From Rhizodiscina lignyota (taxonomy: Eukaryota; Ascomycota; Dothideomycetes; Aulographales; Rhizodiscinaceae): a DNA stretch of 64,000 bases. Below the pieces are notes generated by a model. The model had not been told where the DNA came from, did not search any database, and saw only the letters and a program-made list of their open reading frames with translations. The translations under genes and the position numbers were made by a program. Where the stretch lies: assembly GCA_010015805.1 (NCBI GenBank), contig ML978124.1, forward strand, positions 744,001-808,000. Direction: 5' to 3'. This document shows, in pieces, positions 31,261 through 42,557 of the stretch (positions are counted from its first letter, which is position 1; every line of letters starts with the position of its first letter).

Positions 31261-32151
31261 ATGCCAACTCCGCCGCGCGTGAGCTTCTTCACGAAGGGCG
31301 AGCGCCTCCCTCACAGCACTTCCTACATCATCGTGAACCAGAATTACGTTCAATACGTTCCTCCGCGCTCTAACGCCTCAACCGATGCGACTCCCCTGCT
31401 CTTCATACACGGCGGTGGACTGACGGGCGCCAATTGGGAGTCAACGCCCGACCGACGGCCTGGATGGGCGGTTCGCGCTTCCGAATCCGGCAGACATGTA
31501 TACATCATGGATGGCGTGGATAGCGGGCGGTCGCAACGTGCGCCTGATGAAATAAGACCGGGTCCTGTGGAGCATCGCGGCGCATTGGAGATGTGGGATC
31601 GATTTCGGTTTGGAAGAGCCGAAGACTTCGAAGCGAGAAAGGTTTTCCCCGACTCTGTCTTCCTAGCTAGCCATTTGGATGAGCTGGTAGCCTGCCAGGC
31701 TGCGAGAAGGAGGATCGTGGATGATATCGAGACCAGCGGAATTATCAATGTCATAAAAGAGCTTGCAGTGGGTGGGAAGATTGATGTCGTCTGCCACAGT
31801 CACGGCGCCAAAATGCTGACTGACCCTCATTGCATGAAGGAAGTAGGACCGTATGTGAGAAAAGCTATATTGGTAGAACCGGGTACAACCGCGACGTCAG
31901 AAAACGGCAAATCATTTGTGGAGGGCATGAAGTGTTTGGTCGTTTGGGGCGACTATGTGGCTGACCATCCTGCATGGGTACCGATCGTAAAGATCTTCGA
32001 TCAAGCGCCTGTCCCTGCAGTTGAGATCATGCATCTCCCAGAGGTGGGACTAAAGGGCAACTCGCACTTCCCGATGAGCGACGCGAACAGTGACGAAGTT
32101 TGGCAGAAACTACTGGATTGGCTAGATGCTAAGTCCCGACCATCTCTCTAG
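31261..32151 (+). CDS. Alpha/beta hydrolase of the esterase-713 type
   Basis: Single exon, 296 residues, no signal peptide, so probably cytosolic. The oxyanion region is FIHGGGLTGANWESTPDRRP followed by GWA. This is the block of the bacterial esterase-713-like family, as are ILVEPGTTA, CLVVWGDYVADHP and MHLPEVGLKGNSHFPMSDAN. Ser in CHSHGAKM (about residue 180) is the likely nucleophile in a degenerate elbow (H-S-H-G rather than G-x-S-x-G). Glu or Asp in the EPG/GDY strands and His in NSHFP complete the triad. The substrate is not known. Fungal members are often near metabolic genes, but here the neighbours give no clue. Confidence 0.85.
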   Translation: MPTPPRVSFFTKGERLPHSTSYIIVNQNYVQYVPPRSNASTDATPLLFIHGGGLTGANWESTPDRRPGWAVRASESGRHVYIMDGVDSGRSQRAPDEIRPGPVEHRGALEMWDRFRFGRAEDFEARKVFPDSVFLASHLDELVACQAARRRIVDDIETSGIINVIKELAVGGKIDVVCHSHGAKMLTDPHCMKEVGPYVRKAILVEPGTTATSENGKSFVEGMKCLVVWGDYVADHPAWVPIVKIFDQAPVPAVEIMHLPEVGLKGNSHFPMSDANSDEVWQKLLDWLDAKSRPSL

Positions 32152-32207
32152 CAGTAGGTCGCTGAAAATCTACAAAGTTCATAAATCGTTTCTTATCGTC
32201 ACCGCTT

Positions 32208-33045
32208 TCATAAGCTGGAATCCTTTTCCTGCTCTGCTTCGGCGTCTCTGTGACTTAGAGTCGCCTCCCAAGGATTGTAATCCTCAAAAGTGCCATCCGT
32301 TTCTTCCGTGATGGCGTGGAGCGGCGTGCTTGACGTGCTCAACAATAATGGCGATGGAAGAGATGCCACTCTACTCCGAAGCAGCGACTCTGAATTACCT
32401 GGACTCATTGGCGGGGTGGGAAAGGACACAGCCCTTGTTCTCCTGTGTCTTCGGCAGGCCTTGTCGAAACCTGCCTCGTGCATGAACAACGAGGAGCGCA
32501 GAGATTCCGGGACATCCACGTCGCATTGTGTTGGCGTTATGGTTTGCGGTGTGGGAAACACCCACGAATGCGCAATCATACTGATTTTGCCGTTTTCGTC
32601 TTTCACTAATTACCATCAGCGCTGATCGTTTCAGTATGGCATCAGACTCACCTTGCTCGTAAAAGTCCTTCTCGACGTATTCTTCACCTCCGACGCTTAT
32701 TCTGAAGCATATCCGTCCAACAGGGGTACGATCGTATAGCATGGTGAAGAGAAACTTTCCGTTTGATTGCTGGCCGCAGTACAGCATCGGCCTATCCTCC
32801 CACTGGGGGCGTGTGCATTCGGACCTGATGACAACAGGCTTGTCGCCATCCTCGAGCTCTATGGACACGTGCGCCGAGCCGACCTCTTGAGTTGTCGAAC
32901 TCACGCTGCTTCGAGACGAACTCAGGCTACTTCTAGCCGAAAGAGAAGTCTGAGAGGATGAGGGTGATGAGGAAGAGGAAGAAGAAGAGGATGGAAAGGA
33001 AGGAATGCGAAGGCGTGGTGCCCGTGGAGTAGTGTTGGAGCTCAT
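32208..33045 (-). CDS. Serine-rich hypothetical fungal protein
   Basis: Complement join(32208..32605,32652..33045), 263 residues. The N-terminal 60 residues are dominated by serine runs. The central region is ordered with beta-strand character (AHVSIELEDGDKPVVIRSEC, RPMLYCGQQSNGKFLFTMLY, GRICFRISVGGEEYVEKDFY, then KISMIAHSWVFPTPQTI). The C-terminal 80 residues are disordered (TPPMSPG) and end with an acidic stretch. The 46-bp intron (GTGAGT donor, phase 1) is required to join FYEQ to VKDENGK. Convergent with the hydrolase. No family recognised. Confidence 0.75.
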
Positions 33046-34067
33046 ATTGCTGAATATGTTGTTACACGAAGGTAAGAAGGGTATGTAAATGAATGGGCCA
33101 GGCCAACCTGAGCAGCAGTGTCGAAGGGAGAGTGTAGCACAAGGACTGGCGATGTGCGAAATCGTTGAGAGGACATATGTTTAGCCAGAAACGTGCGAGG
33201 ATGTGCGGAGGAGCCAAATGCAACAGCGTGTAGCTGTAGCTGCTGATCCCCAACGTGCCCTCCAACGATTTTTCGCCAGTTTCGGATTTTCGACCATTGA
33301 AGTCGATGATGAAGTTTGATGACGATATCAGTGGTGGGATGGTAGATGGGCTGGACCATGGCGATGGTCCCAAGGAAGTGGTTCGAGTGGTTGTGTACCG
33401 TACTTCATTTGCTACTCATTCCACACGACTCACCGTCCAATGGCTGCTGACGGAGCGCAACTAGCTGTTTCGCATCGGAAATCGCTCTGCGCACCTAGTA
33501 ATGTATATGACGACGTTGTTTCATAGCTCTCTGTAGCTGTCGTGATGGAAAGCGCGAGGCAGCGTCTGTGGGAGAGCTTCTGAATGCTTGGGACCGGACC
33601 GAGTAGCCCACCTTCCGCCGCGGGAACAGCCGGCTCCCCAATGAGGGATAGTTTAGCGATGGTCCATAGCGTTGCCTGACTTTCTGGCAATTCAGCAAGA
33701 CTTTCCGAGCTGGAAAGGGACCAAGATCTACTATTCCCGATACAGCGCGGCGTGGTGTCGCGGGGAGGACATGTCAAAGCAGGTCTGAATCACATGCCAA
33801 GGACTTGTGTAACGTCTCCCCCATATTGAGCCTTTAGAACATTCACACTTTTGTTGTATACACAATTGGGAACAAGGACGACAAAGAAACCCATCGCTCG
33901 CCGTGGTATTAAATGCAGTAAGATCTCGGAATGTCCCTTCTCCCCTGTAACATATATAGGAAAGACAAGATGATCTCTCGCCGCGGCGGCCCAAACCGCG
34001 CCGCTCCAGACAGTAAAGGAGTTCATCATTCGTTTCGAAAGCCAGTCATCCAGAGCGGAAGAGAGGT
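33046..34067. other. Intergenic, about 1 kb, no supported gene
   Basis: Holds the promoter of the gene starting at 33045 and the 3' side of the MFS gene. Frames of 60-115 codons here show no family features. Confidence 0.5.
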
Positions 34068-35989
34068 TTACGTTGGACTGTACTTGCTAAGGCTGCGGAT
34101 CTTCGCGCCATAGATGTAGAACAACACTGCAACCGGAAACAGTGCCGCGCAAAGGAATCCGAGAAGTGACGATGCCCAGGGCACGCCCAAGTTGTGATAC
34201 CTGCCATGAAATTAGCAAATCTTCAAGATATTGGCGAGAATTCAAAGCTCACATTGCCGTGGCGAACATTGGAAAGCCAGCACCGATACCACTTCGAATG
34301 AATGTGTTCGCAGCCACCGCACTGTTGGCGTTCATCTTGTACACATCGATGATGTAGTTCAATCCTTGCAAGAAAATCATGAGAACGCCCATTCCAATCG
34401 GTATTCCGGCGAGCACCTGAGGAACCCATGTGATATGCGGGCTGCTCGTCCAGGCGAACCAGAACATGCCGGCAGGGAATATGAGACCACCAATGATCAT
34501 CGGAATGAGTCTCTCCTCAGGAACGACTTGGCCTGTCTCCCTCAGAATGCGAGCGAAGCGAGTCTTTGTGATATAGGAGGTGACGGCGCCTCCGAGGATG
34601 ACACCGATGCTGATGGAGAGCAGTGGGAGGGATCCAACGCCCAGGTTCCAGCCGCGCATCTCTTGGAAAGCGATGGGATACGCCTCGAAGAACAGATAGA
34701 CGATGCCGTAGATCAAGCCCATATAGATGGTAATAAGAAGTAGAATAGGTTCCAGAATCAACATGCTAAACGGCCGTAGTAGATATCGCACGACGATGCT
34801 CTGAAGGTTTATTTGCGTTTCATCGGCTTTAGCGTGGATTGCCCAGTTCTTCGTTTCGTAGCGAAGCTTCTTTGCTCGCTGCTGTAGAATCACAGGGCCA
34901 TATGTCTCGGGTATGATGAAGTAGGCACATATGCCTAGGAAGGAAGCCATGATTATGGTGATGTATGCAGTCCAGCGCCAACCAAGGTAGCTCATCGTAA
35001 TGAAACCACCAACCTAAATGCATATTAGCGATTTGACTTCTTGATGATGACCAAATACTTACAATGGGCCCTAGAATGGGACCTACAAAGGTAGCCGAAG
35101 CGAAAACGCAGATGGCTACTCCACGGTCCACCGGATTCCAGAAATCTGCGAGAGCGCCACTGCGAGAAATCAGTTCTCGATCAAATAGTGGCATGTACGA
35201 AAGTATAACTCACCCAACAATTGCCAATGGTGCAGAGCCGAACGTGCCACTGAAAAATCTGCAGAGCATGATTGTCTCGATGTTTTGTGCTACCGCGACA
35301 GGTATTTGGAAAATGATGAAGATTGTAAAGCCAATGAAGAGCGGGGTCTTTCGCCCATACAACTCGGAAAATGGTCCAAACGCAAGGGGACCAAATGAAA
35401 AGCCCTAGTTGGATTAGCGTTTATTAATTTGCCGACGGACAGGTCCCTACCAAGACGAAGAGTGATGTCGCAAGAACCATGACCAGGGGCGACACATGAA
35501 ACTTTTGCGCTGTTGGACCCGTTGCTGCAGAGAAAACACTACTTGCAAATGTGACACAGCAAGTAATTGCACCCATTGCCATCGTAATTGCCATTTTCTT
35601 TCCTGTTGACCAATTCATAGGGTTACCCTAATTATCATCAGCCAGTGAGCCATATGTGGCCATTAGAACGTACATACGGGGTCATCTGGTCCGTCCCACT
35701 CAATAAGATTTGGATCCTTCGCACCATTTTGAGCGATTTTGCCGTAGTTGGGTATCCTTTGCTTCTCGACGTCCATGTCTCGGTTGAAGCCTGACGGAGC
35801 TGGTGGGGCCTCTCGTGGGTTCTCAAACGATCGATCTTTCTCGAAGTCGTCCTTACTGCCGGTGGTCTTCTTATCGTCTTCTGAAAAGCTTCGCATGCTG
35901 TCAACGGAGGGGTTGGCAACTACAGTCCTACTCGTCATATGGCTTTCCCTCGACGCATTGTCAGGTGGCGAGGCTGCTGGACCGAGCAT
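34068..35989 (-). CDS. MFS transporter, DHA1 (drug:H+ antiporter) type
   Basis: Complement join(34068..34200,34253..35013,35063..35159,35214..35404,35451..35627,35678..35989), 556 residues. A plasma-membrane 12-helix exporter is the likely role. The first 105 residues are a cytosolic disordered tail ending DDPGNPMNWSTGKK, the usual lead-in of the family. Helix 1-2 has ATGPTAQKF, and motif A reads GPFSELYGRKTP. The GPILGPIVGGF segment is the antiporter motif C, and WRWTAYI follows. The central loop carries YLLRPFSMLILEPILLL, and helices 7-12 follow. All five introns have GT-AG ends and keep the frame. The transcript could start upstream, but MLGPAASPP is the first ATG after the leader. Substrate (drug, polyamine or metabolite) cannot be told. 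Confidence 0.9.
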
Positions 35990-37084
35990 CTTTAAGGAGG
36001 AAGCCGTTGTAGCTAAGAAAGGAAAGTGCAAATGACAAGACTGAGTTTGATCTTTCTCTATTGGAGTACGGAATATAGAAAGCACTGAGAGGCGAGATAT
36101 GGCGAATATCAATACATATACCACCCTATTACGTAGGCTCAGCTCAACGCAAAGATCACAATCGATAGGCAGAAATGGCATTCTGGGCGGACTCGAATTT
36201 GGAAGGTGACGACATTTGCCAGTATTCGGACCCTGTTGAGCACCGCATCCGCAGGAGTGGGAGTGCTAAGCACACGAAGAGTGGGCACGAGGGAGCTTGT
36301 TTGCACGTCGTACATAGAGGCAGGTCCCGTGTAGCCTGTCAGAAAGGCACAATGAGGTATCCGCTCGCGTCGAACCCGGTCATCTGCCGTTGTCAAGCAA
36401 CAGCGGAGTCCGTTAGCTGCCTGCATGATAAAGCTTGTCTCAACCTTGATGCTGATCGAAGCGCATGTTGCTATGAGCCTCTGCTTCTGTTGATTACTGC
36501 AGTACTTTCGCCGTCAGAGCTGCGAGATCTGCAGATATTGCTTTTATATCGCTCGGTCTCGATCTCTGCAGAAGGCCGAATGACCTTCGGGGGCTTTCAG
36601 GGTCCGACATGGGCGATGAGCCTCCAAGCGAGGCTCTACAGCTAAAATCCCAGTATATGACATTTTCGAAAAGGATGCTATGTCATTTGATATCGGTGCC
36701 GAACTCGTATTCAGACCCTTCTGGCGTCAGTGAGGGTCAAGGTGCATTGATTGAGGGTCTGGCAGGGCTGGGAGCTCGATCAGAGCCGTCGGGCGAAGTA
36801 TTTTTCCGCGAGAATGACGTTTTAACGTCACCTTTCTATCGTCGGCCCCGATCGACCCCAAGTGACATCGAAATCAGCAAATTATGGGATTTGGATCATT
36901 TAGGGGAAGGTGCTGCATGTCTAACTAGTGCCAGGTCAACCTGGTGGAAACAGAAACGCGACTTTCTGCCAAGTCTTGACCGCAATCACCGATGGACTGC
37001 AATAGACCGACTCTTTCAGAGCTTCAACCCACATCGACTCTCACAGAAATTGGGAGAATTCCAGATGGCACCTAGTCCGCCTTC
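35990..37084. other. Intergenic, about 1.1 kb
   Basis: MFS promoter side and 3' region of the CoA-transferase gene. Two long plus-strand frames (36175-36645, 156 codons; 36609-37133, 174 codons) overlap each other and the 3' end of the next gene, and show no family motif. I leave them uncalled. Confidence 0.4.
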
Positions 37085-38440
37085 TTATACAACTTTTTCG
37101 TCCACGAAACTCGCGATGGTGTCCTCAGAATAACCCAGCTCCGTCAGAACATCAGAAGTATGTTGGCCAAGAGATGGAGCCGGCGCCTTTGTCCCAAATT
37201 CGGAACCGCTGAACTTGACCGGTGTACCAATCATCTTGAGCTTCCCACCATCTATCAAATCGCTGTCGACCGTATCGACCATCTTTCGCGGCTCTATCTG
37301 CGGGTGCTTGAATACTCTTTCAATACTGTTCACTGAACCGTAGGCGAGTCCGCTTCCACTCAGAATCTCGCACCACTCGTCAGTCGTCTTCTCCCGCATA
37401 ATCGCGTTCATGACCTCATCCATCGCAGCTCGGTTTTCAACTCGCTTCGGGTTGCTTGAAAAACGTTCGTCCTCAAGCAGGTCTGGCCGATTAATCCTTT
37501 CGGTCAAGGTCCGAAACTGTCTCTCATTGTTCGCTCCCATGGTGAGCCAACCGTCTTTCGTCTCGAAGGTATTATAGGGCACGATGCTTGGATGAGCAGC
37601 ACCCCACCTCTGCCCCTCGATGCCTGCATTCAGCCAGTTCAACCCCACGTTTATTAACAGCGAAACCTGCGTTTCAAATAGTGATGCATCGATCTTCTGA
37701 CCGCGTCCCGTCTGATCGCGCTCTCTTAGCGCGGCCATGATAGCTCCGTGCGTGTACAGGCCAGTAGACATGTCTGTCATACCAAGGCCAGGACGAACAG
37801 GACCCCGACCAGGCTCGCCGGTGATATGCATAAGACCACCTTCTGCTGCTGCAATAGCATCGTATCCGGCCCTTTTGGCGTACGGCCCGGTAGATCCATA
37901 ACCGCAGATTGACGCATAAATGAGCGAGGGATTGATTTCGCTAAGCTTCTCGTACCCTACACCCAATTCATCCGCCTTACCAGGAAGAAAGTTCTCTACA
38001 ACGACGTCCGCTGATTTCGCGAGGTCATACAATATTTTCCTTGCCTTTTCCTTCTTGAGATCCAGTGTCAACGAGCGCTTGTTCCGATTGACACTACAGA
38101 AGTAGAAAGACATTGGCGATGTGGATTTCCATATCTTTTCTTCGGCTCTTGTTTTCCAATGCCTTGTGTCATCTCCCAGGCCAGGTTGTTCGACTTTGAT
38201 AACGTCGGCGCCATAGTCGGCGAGAATTTGAGTGCAGAATGGACCAGCTAGGATGCGTGAGAGATCTAGCACGCGCAGTCCTGCTAGCGGCCCCTTTTTC
38301 AAGTCTCTGTCTTGTGAAGTAGATAATAATCGAAATGAATTAAAGATGTGGGGGTGTTGCGGAAATTGTTGTGATCGGAGGGATGATCCAGACCATGCCC
38401 GCCAGGTCAACCTGCATGGAGCTGCAGCAGCTTTCAACAT
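37085..38440 (-). CDS. Class III (CaiB/BaiF) CoA-transferase, SUGCT-like, mitochondrial
   Basis: Single exon, 451 residues. The first 45 residues (MLKAAAAPCRLTWRAWSGSS) are a basic, Ser-rich presequence. The fold signature follows: LAGLRVLDLSRILAGPFCTQ, ADYGADVIKVEQP, NRNKRSLTLDLKKEKAR, VVVENFLPGKADELG and GYDAIAAAEGGLMHITGEPG. Asp about 223 in GLGMTDMSTG is the expected catalytic nucleophile that carries the glutamyl/aspartyl-CoA intermediate. Family members transfer CoA between dicarboxylates (succinyl-CoA to glutarate or hydroxymethylglutarate in SUGCT). The exact acceptor here is not shown. Divergent from an acyl-CoA dehydrogenase across 229 bp, which suggests joint use. Confidence 0.9.
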   Translation of the reverse strand: MLKAAAAPCRLTWRAWSGSSLRSQQFPQHPHIFNSFRLLSTSQDRDLKKGPLAGLRVLDLSRILAGPFCTQILADYGADVIKVEQPGLGDDTRHWKTRAEEKIWKSTSPMSFYFCSVNRNKRSLTLDLKKEKARKILYDLAKSADVVVENFLPGKADELGVGYEKLSEINPSLIYASICGYGSTGPYAKRAGYDAIAAAEGGLMHITGEPGRGPVRPGLGMTDMSTGLYTHGAIMAALRERDQTGRGQKIDASLFETQVSLLINVGLNWLNAGIEGQRWGAAHPSIVPYNTFETKDGWLTMGANNERQFRTLTERINRPDLLEDERFSSNPKRVENRAAMDEVMNAIMREKTTDEWCEILSGSGLAYGSVNSIERVFKHPQIEPRKMVDTVDSDLIDGGKLKMIGTPVKFSGSEFGTKAPAPSLGQHTSDVLTELGYSEDTIASFVDEKVV

Positions 38441-38669
38441 CTTCCCAAGCTCTTAGCTCTACACAAACGTCCCGTTCTTTAAGACATAGATCTAATAATA
38501 ATGCTCAAAAATGAAGAAGTGAAGACCAAGATCTTAGTTTCCGCGGAATCATCGCGATCGGTAATTCTCGGCCAAACCCCGCATGGAACGAAGCTAGCCG
38601 GCCCTTTTTCGAGCATTCTTTATTTTGCGTGTGCCAGACAACTGTGATGATGAAAATGATTGTTCCAAT
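38441..38669. promoter_or_regulatory. Shared divergent promoter of CoA-transferase and acyl-CoA dehydrogenase
   Basis: 229 bp separate the two start codons. It is AT-rich in the middle. No specific operator is identifiable, but both transcripts must begin here. Confidence 0.6.
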
Positions 38670-40031
38670 ATGTTTGCAAGGATTTCGAGACTGATATGCA
38701 CAAGATCTAGCTCTATTATCTCAACTCGACAGCCTACTTTTCGCCATTTAAAGGCTCTTCCGACAATACAACAGCGGGCGAACCATGGCATAGCTCAAGA
38801 ATACCTTCCATCTGGTCAGCCAGACTTTACAGAATCTCAACGGACGGTGCGCGAGGCTATTTCAAAAATCTGCGAGAGTTTTCCAGACGAGTACTGGCTA
38901 TCATGCGATGAGGCGAAGCGATGGCCATCCGAGTTCACGGACGCAATTGCAAAGGATGGATGGTTAGGTATATGCATGCCGTCTGAATATGGAGGATCCG
39001 AGCTCGGAATTGCCGATGTATGTAGGAATTCGAACCTCCTAAGCTTTCGTTAACATTCCTTCTAGGCTACGACAATGCTCCAAACAATCGCCGAGTCTGG
39101 CGCTGGATTCACAGGCACATCTGCAATTCATATGAACATCTTCGGCCTCGCCCCCGTTGTCAAATACGGCACTCAGGAGCAAAAGGAACGTTTCCTCCCT
39201 CCCTTAATTCAAGGCAAGGACCGTGCCTGTTTTGCAGTCACAGAGCCCAATACCGGCCTCGACACGCTCAAACTCCAGTCATTGGCCACCAAAAACGCTG
39301 ATGGCTCCTACACCCTCAAGGGCTCAAAGATCTGGACTTCGACCGCCCAGCGCGCGAACAAGGTCCTCATAATCGCGCGCACAACTCCCTTGGACCAAGT
39401 CACCAAACCATCCCAAGGCCTCTCACTCTTCTACACAGACATCGACAGGAGTGCCGTCGACGTCAAAGAGATCCCGAAAATGGGCCGCGGCGCCGTCGAC
39501 ACCAATTCCTTGCACTTCGAGGCGTGGCAGGTCCCTGAGCGCGATCGCATTGGGCCTGAGGGATCAGGCTTCAAATCCATCTTGCACGGTATGAACGCCG
39601 AGCGCATCTTGTTGTCCGGAGAAGCAATCGGGCTCGGATTCGCTGCTCTCCGCCGCGCCACCCGATACGCGAATGAGCGACATGTGTTCGGGCGGCCGAT
39701 TGGCAAGAACCAGGGCATCCAACACCCGCTCGCCGAGTCGTGGGTTGAGTTGGAGGCGGCTCGATTGATGATCTACCAGGCGGCGAGAATGTACGACGGT
39801 GGTATGGAGACGGGTGAGTATGCGAATGCGGCGAAGTACGCAGCTGGAGAGGCGGCATGGAGGGCGTGCGAGCGAGCCGTGATGGCTCATGGTGGGATGG
39901 GGTATGCGAAAGAGTATCATGTCGAGCGGTATCTGAGAGAGGTGCTGATTCCAAGACTCGCGCCTGTATCGAAGGAGATGTGCTTGAACTATATTGGAGA
40001 GAGGGTATTGGGATTACCAAAATCGTACTGA
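38670..40031 (+). CDS. Acyl-CoA dehydrogenase, mitochondrial
   Basis: join(38670..39017,39066..40031), 437 residues. It oxidises an acyl-CoA at the alpha-beta bond with FAD. The start MFARISRLICTRSSS gives a mitochondrial presequence. Domains: N-terminal helical part (FTESQRTVREAISKICESFP, DGWLGICMPSEYGGSELGIA), middle beta domain (RACFAVTEPNTGLDTLKLQS, SYTLKGSKIWTSTAQRANKV) and C-terminal FAD domain (ERILLSGEAIGLGFAALRRA, RHVFGRPIGKNQGIQHPLAE, ERAVMAHGGMGYAKEYHVER). Near the end, VLIPRLAPVSKEM replaces the common YEGT segment, as in a distinct subfamily of these enzymes. The intron joins IAD to ATTMLQTIAESG. The neighbouring CoA-transferase could supply its substrate. Confidence 0.9.
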
Positions 40032-40102
40032 GGATATATTCTTCCTGTCATGGTTTGGCGACATATCTCTCAATGTATGAATATATATCTCTTGCGCATA
40101 TC

Positions 40103-40883
40103 TTATAGCTCTTTCTTCGTGTCCGCGCCCACCTTCATCTCTGTCTTGCCATCCTCCCGGCCTTTGGCCTTTGCTTTCTCCACTCTCGATTGCTGGACCA
40201 GTATCCATACCGCCCAACTCGCTTCTGCGACCATCTTTATGACCGCCGCACAGGCAATGCCCCATACTTGTATGCTGATGCTCCCGCGCGGGGCGCGAGG
40301 GAACGAGAGCAGCCATTCGACGTACCACGGCGCCCAGCCCGCCGGTACCCAGAAGAGTGGGGAGCGCGAGTAGTAGTATTGTGGGAAGAGGCGCAGGAAA
40401 GTGGTCAGGAGGAAACGAATAGTGCTGCATGTGGTGTTGAACGATGACTTGCTGCTCTGTAGGCTCGAGGCTAGTATTGCGACGATAAGTTTATGCTCGT
40501 AATCGTAATCCGTATAAGGTGTAGATCTAGCCCAGGGTAAAAGACATACTTGCTTTGTCATGTTCCGCAGCCGCCTTGTCATGCTGCCGTCTCAGCTTCG
40601 CCCATTTGGAGAACTCGTCTTGCGCAGACGTGGCGTTCAGTTCACGCTGAAGGCGCACAACCTCACGTCTCAACTGCGTTGCTTGGGCGAATGATTTCGA
40701 ATGTGAGGAAAACGGAGATTTGTTATATAGCATCCATAGCTATTTATGTATCAGTCAAAGTGTCCGTTGGTCTCAGAATAGGACAGTTGGAAAACGTACC
40801 AGCTCATTCAATGTAGATGCGCCAACGGTATTTAGAACGTGCAGGAAGAGCTGCAGGACGAATACCCCGAGGAGGAGCGACAT
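40103..40883 (-). CDS. get1: GET1, tail-anchored protein insertion receptor subunit
   Basis: Complement join(40103..40470,40550..40739,40800..40883), 213 residues. Get1 with Get2 forms the ER receptor that takes tail-anchored proteins from Get3. Exon 1 is the first membrane helix (MSLLLGVFVLQLFLHVLNTV). Exon 2 is the cytosolic coiled coil that binds Get3 (ATQLRREVVRLQRELNATSA, SKWAKLRRQHDKAAAEHDKA). Exon 3 carries the last two helices, with WVPAGWAPWYVEWLLSFPRA and GSISIQVWGIACAAVIKMVA. The length fits fungal Get1. The C-terminus KKEL is a lysine-rich cytosolic tail. Tail to tail with the acyl-CoA dehydrogenase (71 bp) and divergent from the PTAR1-like gene (216 bp). Confidence 0.92.
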
Positions 40884-41099
40884 GGTGATAGCAAAGGTTC
40901 GGCAACTTTGAACAATGCCAGTTTCGAAATGTTCCGGCCGAAGTCAAGACAGATATTGGATTGTGTATGGTGATGGGTTTCAACCTTAGGCCTTGGCGTG
41001 TGGAAGCTTTTGGGCAGTGACCTCATCCCTTCATTCGCGAACCTCACCTTACGCAGCAACCGGCATCCAAACTGCCTGAGACCTAGAAAATGCATAGCA

Positions 41100-42378
41100 A
41101 TGCCCGATGTACCGAAAATCCCGTCAACCTCGCCTTACAAGGTCCTATCCGATGTCTTCGAGAAGAACAAAGATAGTATCCTTGAAATAGAGGTGCTGGG
41201 CTCAGAAGTCCCTCTGCCTGAAGGACAGCTGATTCTTCAAGATGGACTTTGTGTCGGCATCCCCAAGAAAGTCCTTGCCAAAGCCTTTGTCGAGGCCAGG
41301 GCAATATTCATGACGAGAAACCATGAGAGGGTAGAAAATGTAAGATTTCGTCTGTTAGTTTGCAAATTTTAAGTCGTTCATACAATATGTCCAAACTCCG
41401 TCTTACTTCTGATATATATCTTGTCCTGAGACTTTCTTGGTCATCTAAATTTTTTATCTTTCTCCGCATAACGTTTCTCGATGACAGGAAGCTATACTAG
41501 CCGCCACAAAAGTGATCCTCCTCTTCGATCCCGAATATCTCACCGCGTCGAACTATCGCAAAGAGCGCTTCGCCGTATGCGCAGGGAGACTCGGGGAGCT
41601 TACAGAGCGCCGAGAAACGGTCAACTCCTGTCGCGACACCGAAATGGTGGACCAGGAGCTGATGCTGGAAATGAACTTCCTCGACTCAATCCTCACCTCA
41701 CCGTTACATCGCCAAACGAAATCGCCCACTCTGTGGTATCACCGCTTTTGGATTGTTTCGAGCACGATCCTCCCACTGCACTCTACCACTTTGTTGGGCA
41801 CAGGTTCGCGGCCTGACTTTCACGAGACGAAAAAGAGGCGTGATCTTCAGCAGATGAAAGACTTACTGGAGAGGGAGATGGCCGTCGTTTTCAAAGCAGC
41901 GGAACGACACCCGCATAACTACTACGCATGGCAGTACCTCCGACGCCTGCTTGAAGTGTTCACGGACGAGGAACTTCCCGAATACTTCGCTACGCAGAAG
42001 TTCAATGTCAGCCTTAAGATCCGCAGCGAACTTCCCATTGCAGTGCTGTCTTGGTGTCTGGCAAACCCAAGCGACGCATCTGGCTGGTCCTTCCTGACAT
42101 ACTTCGTATACAGCCGGTGGCTTGCTCCAACCCCTGAAAAGACGGACGAAATCATCTTGCATGTGATGCAATTCATAATGAATGTCCGATGGATGGGAGA
42201 AGCAGTATGGACCTTTCTAAAGCTGGCCCCGCGGCAGTCCACTGAGCGGTTTCGAGATGCGATTCTAGAGTTTGGGAGAGCCGTACAACAATTCGAGAGT
42301 TCCAGGCACGTAGAAAAGGCCATTGCATGGATGGAAAAGGACCATAGCGACGTTCAAATGTCTAGCGCCGCACTGTAG
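41100..42378 (+). CDS. Prenyltransferase alpha-subunit repeat protein (PTAR1/Ecm9-like)
   Basis: join(41100..41339,41488..42378), 376 residues. The family is related to the alpha subunits of protein farnesyl/geranylgeranyl transferases. Animal PTAR1 pairs with the RabGGT beta subunit as GGTase-III for some SNAREs; yeast Ecm9 is a distant relative. PPTA-type helical repeats are visible: LDSILTSPLHRQTKSPTLWY then HRFW, and HPHNYYAWQYLRRLLEVF, with weaker copies at ASGWSFLTYFVYSRW and MGEAVWTFLKL. The intron (148 bp) joins ERVEN to EAILAATKVILLFDPEYLTA. Start at the ATG after a short leader. No prenyl-binding catalytic residues are expected in this subunit. Confidence 0.82.
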
Positions 42379-42557
42379 CTGGAAGCCTCGAACTCACTCG
42401 GTGGCAGCGCCGGATATCCGCATCGTCCAGAGCCGATAACGTAGAAGAGGAGTAAACGAATATCAAGATGCCATTGAATTTCAACGCGCCTTCAAATGCT
42501 CAAGACACAAACGCCTAGTTCCATGCAATGCAGCCATATCCACATCATACTCTCCAA

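Noticed and set aside
36175-37133. Two long plus-strand frames (156 and 174 codons)
   Set aside because: They overlap each other in different frames, run into the 3' end of the CoA-transferase gene and show no family features.
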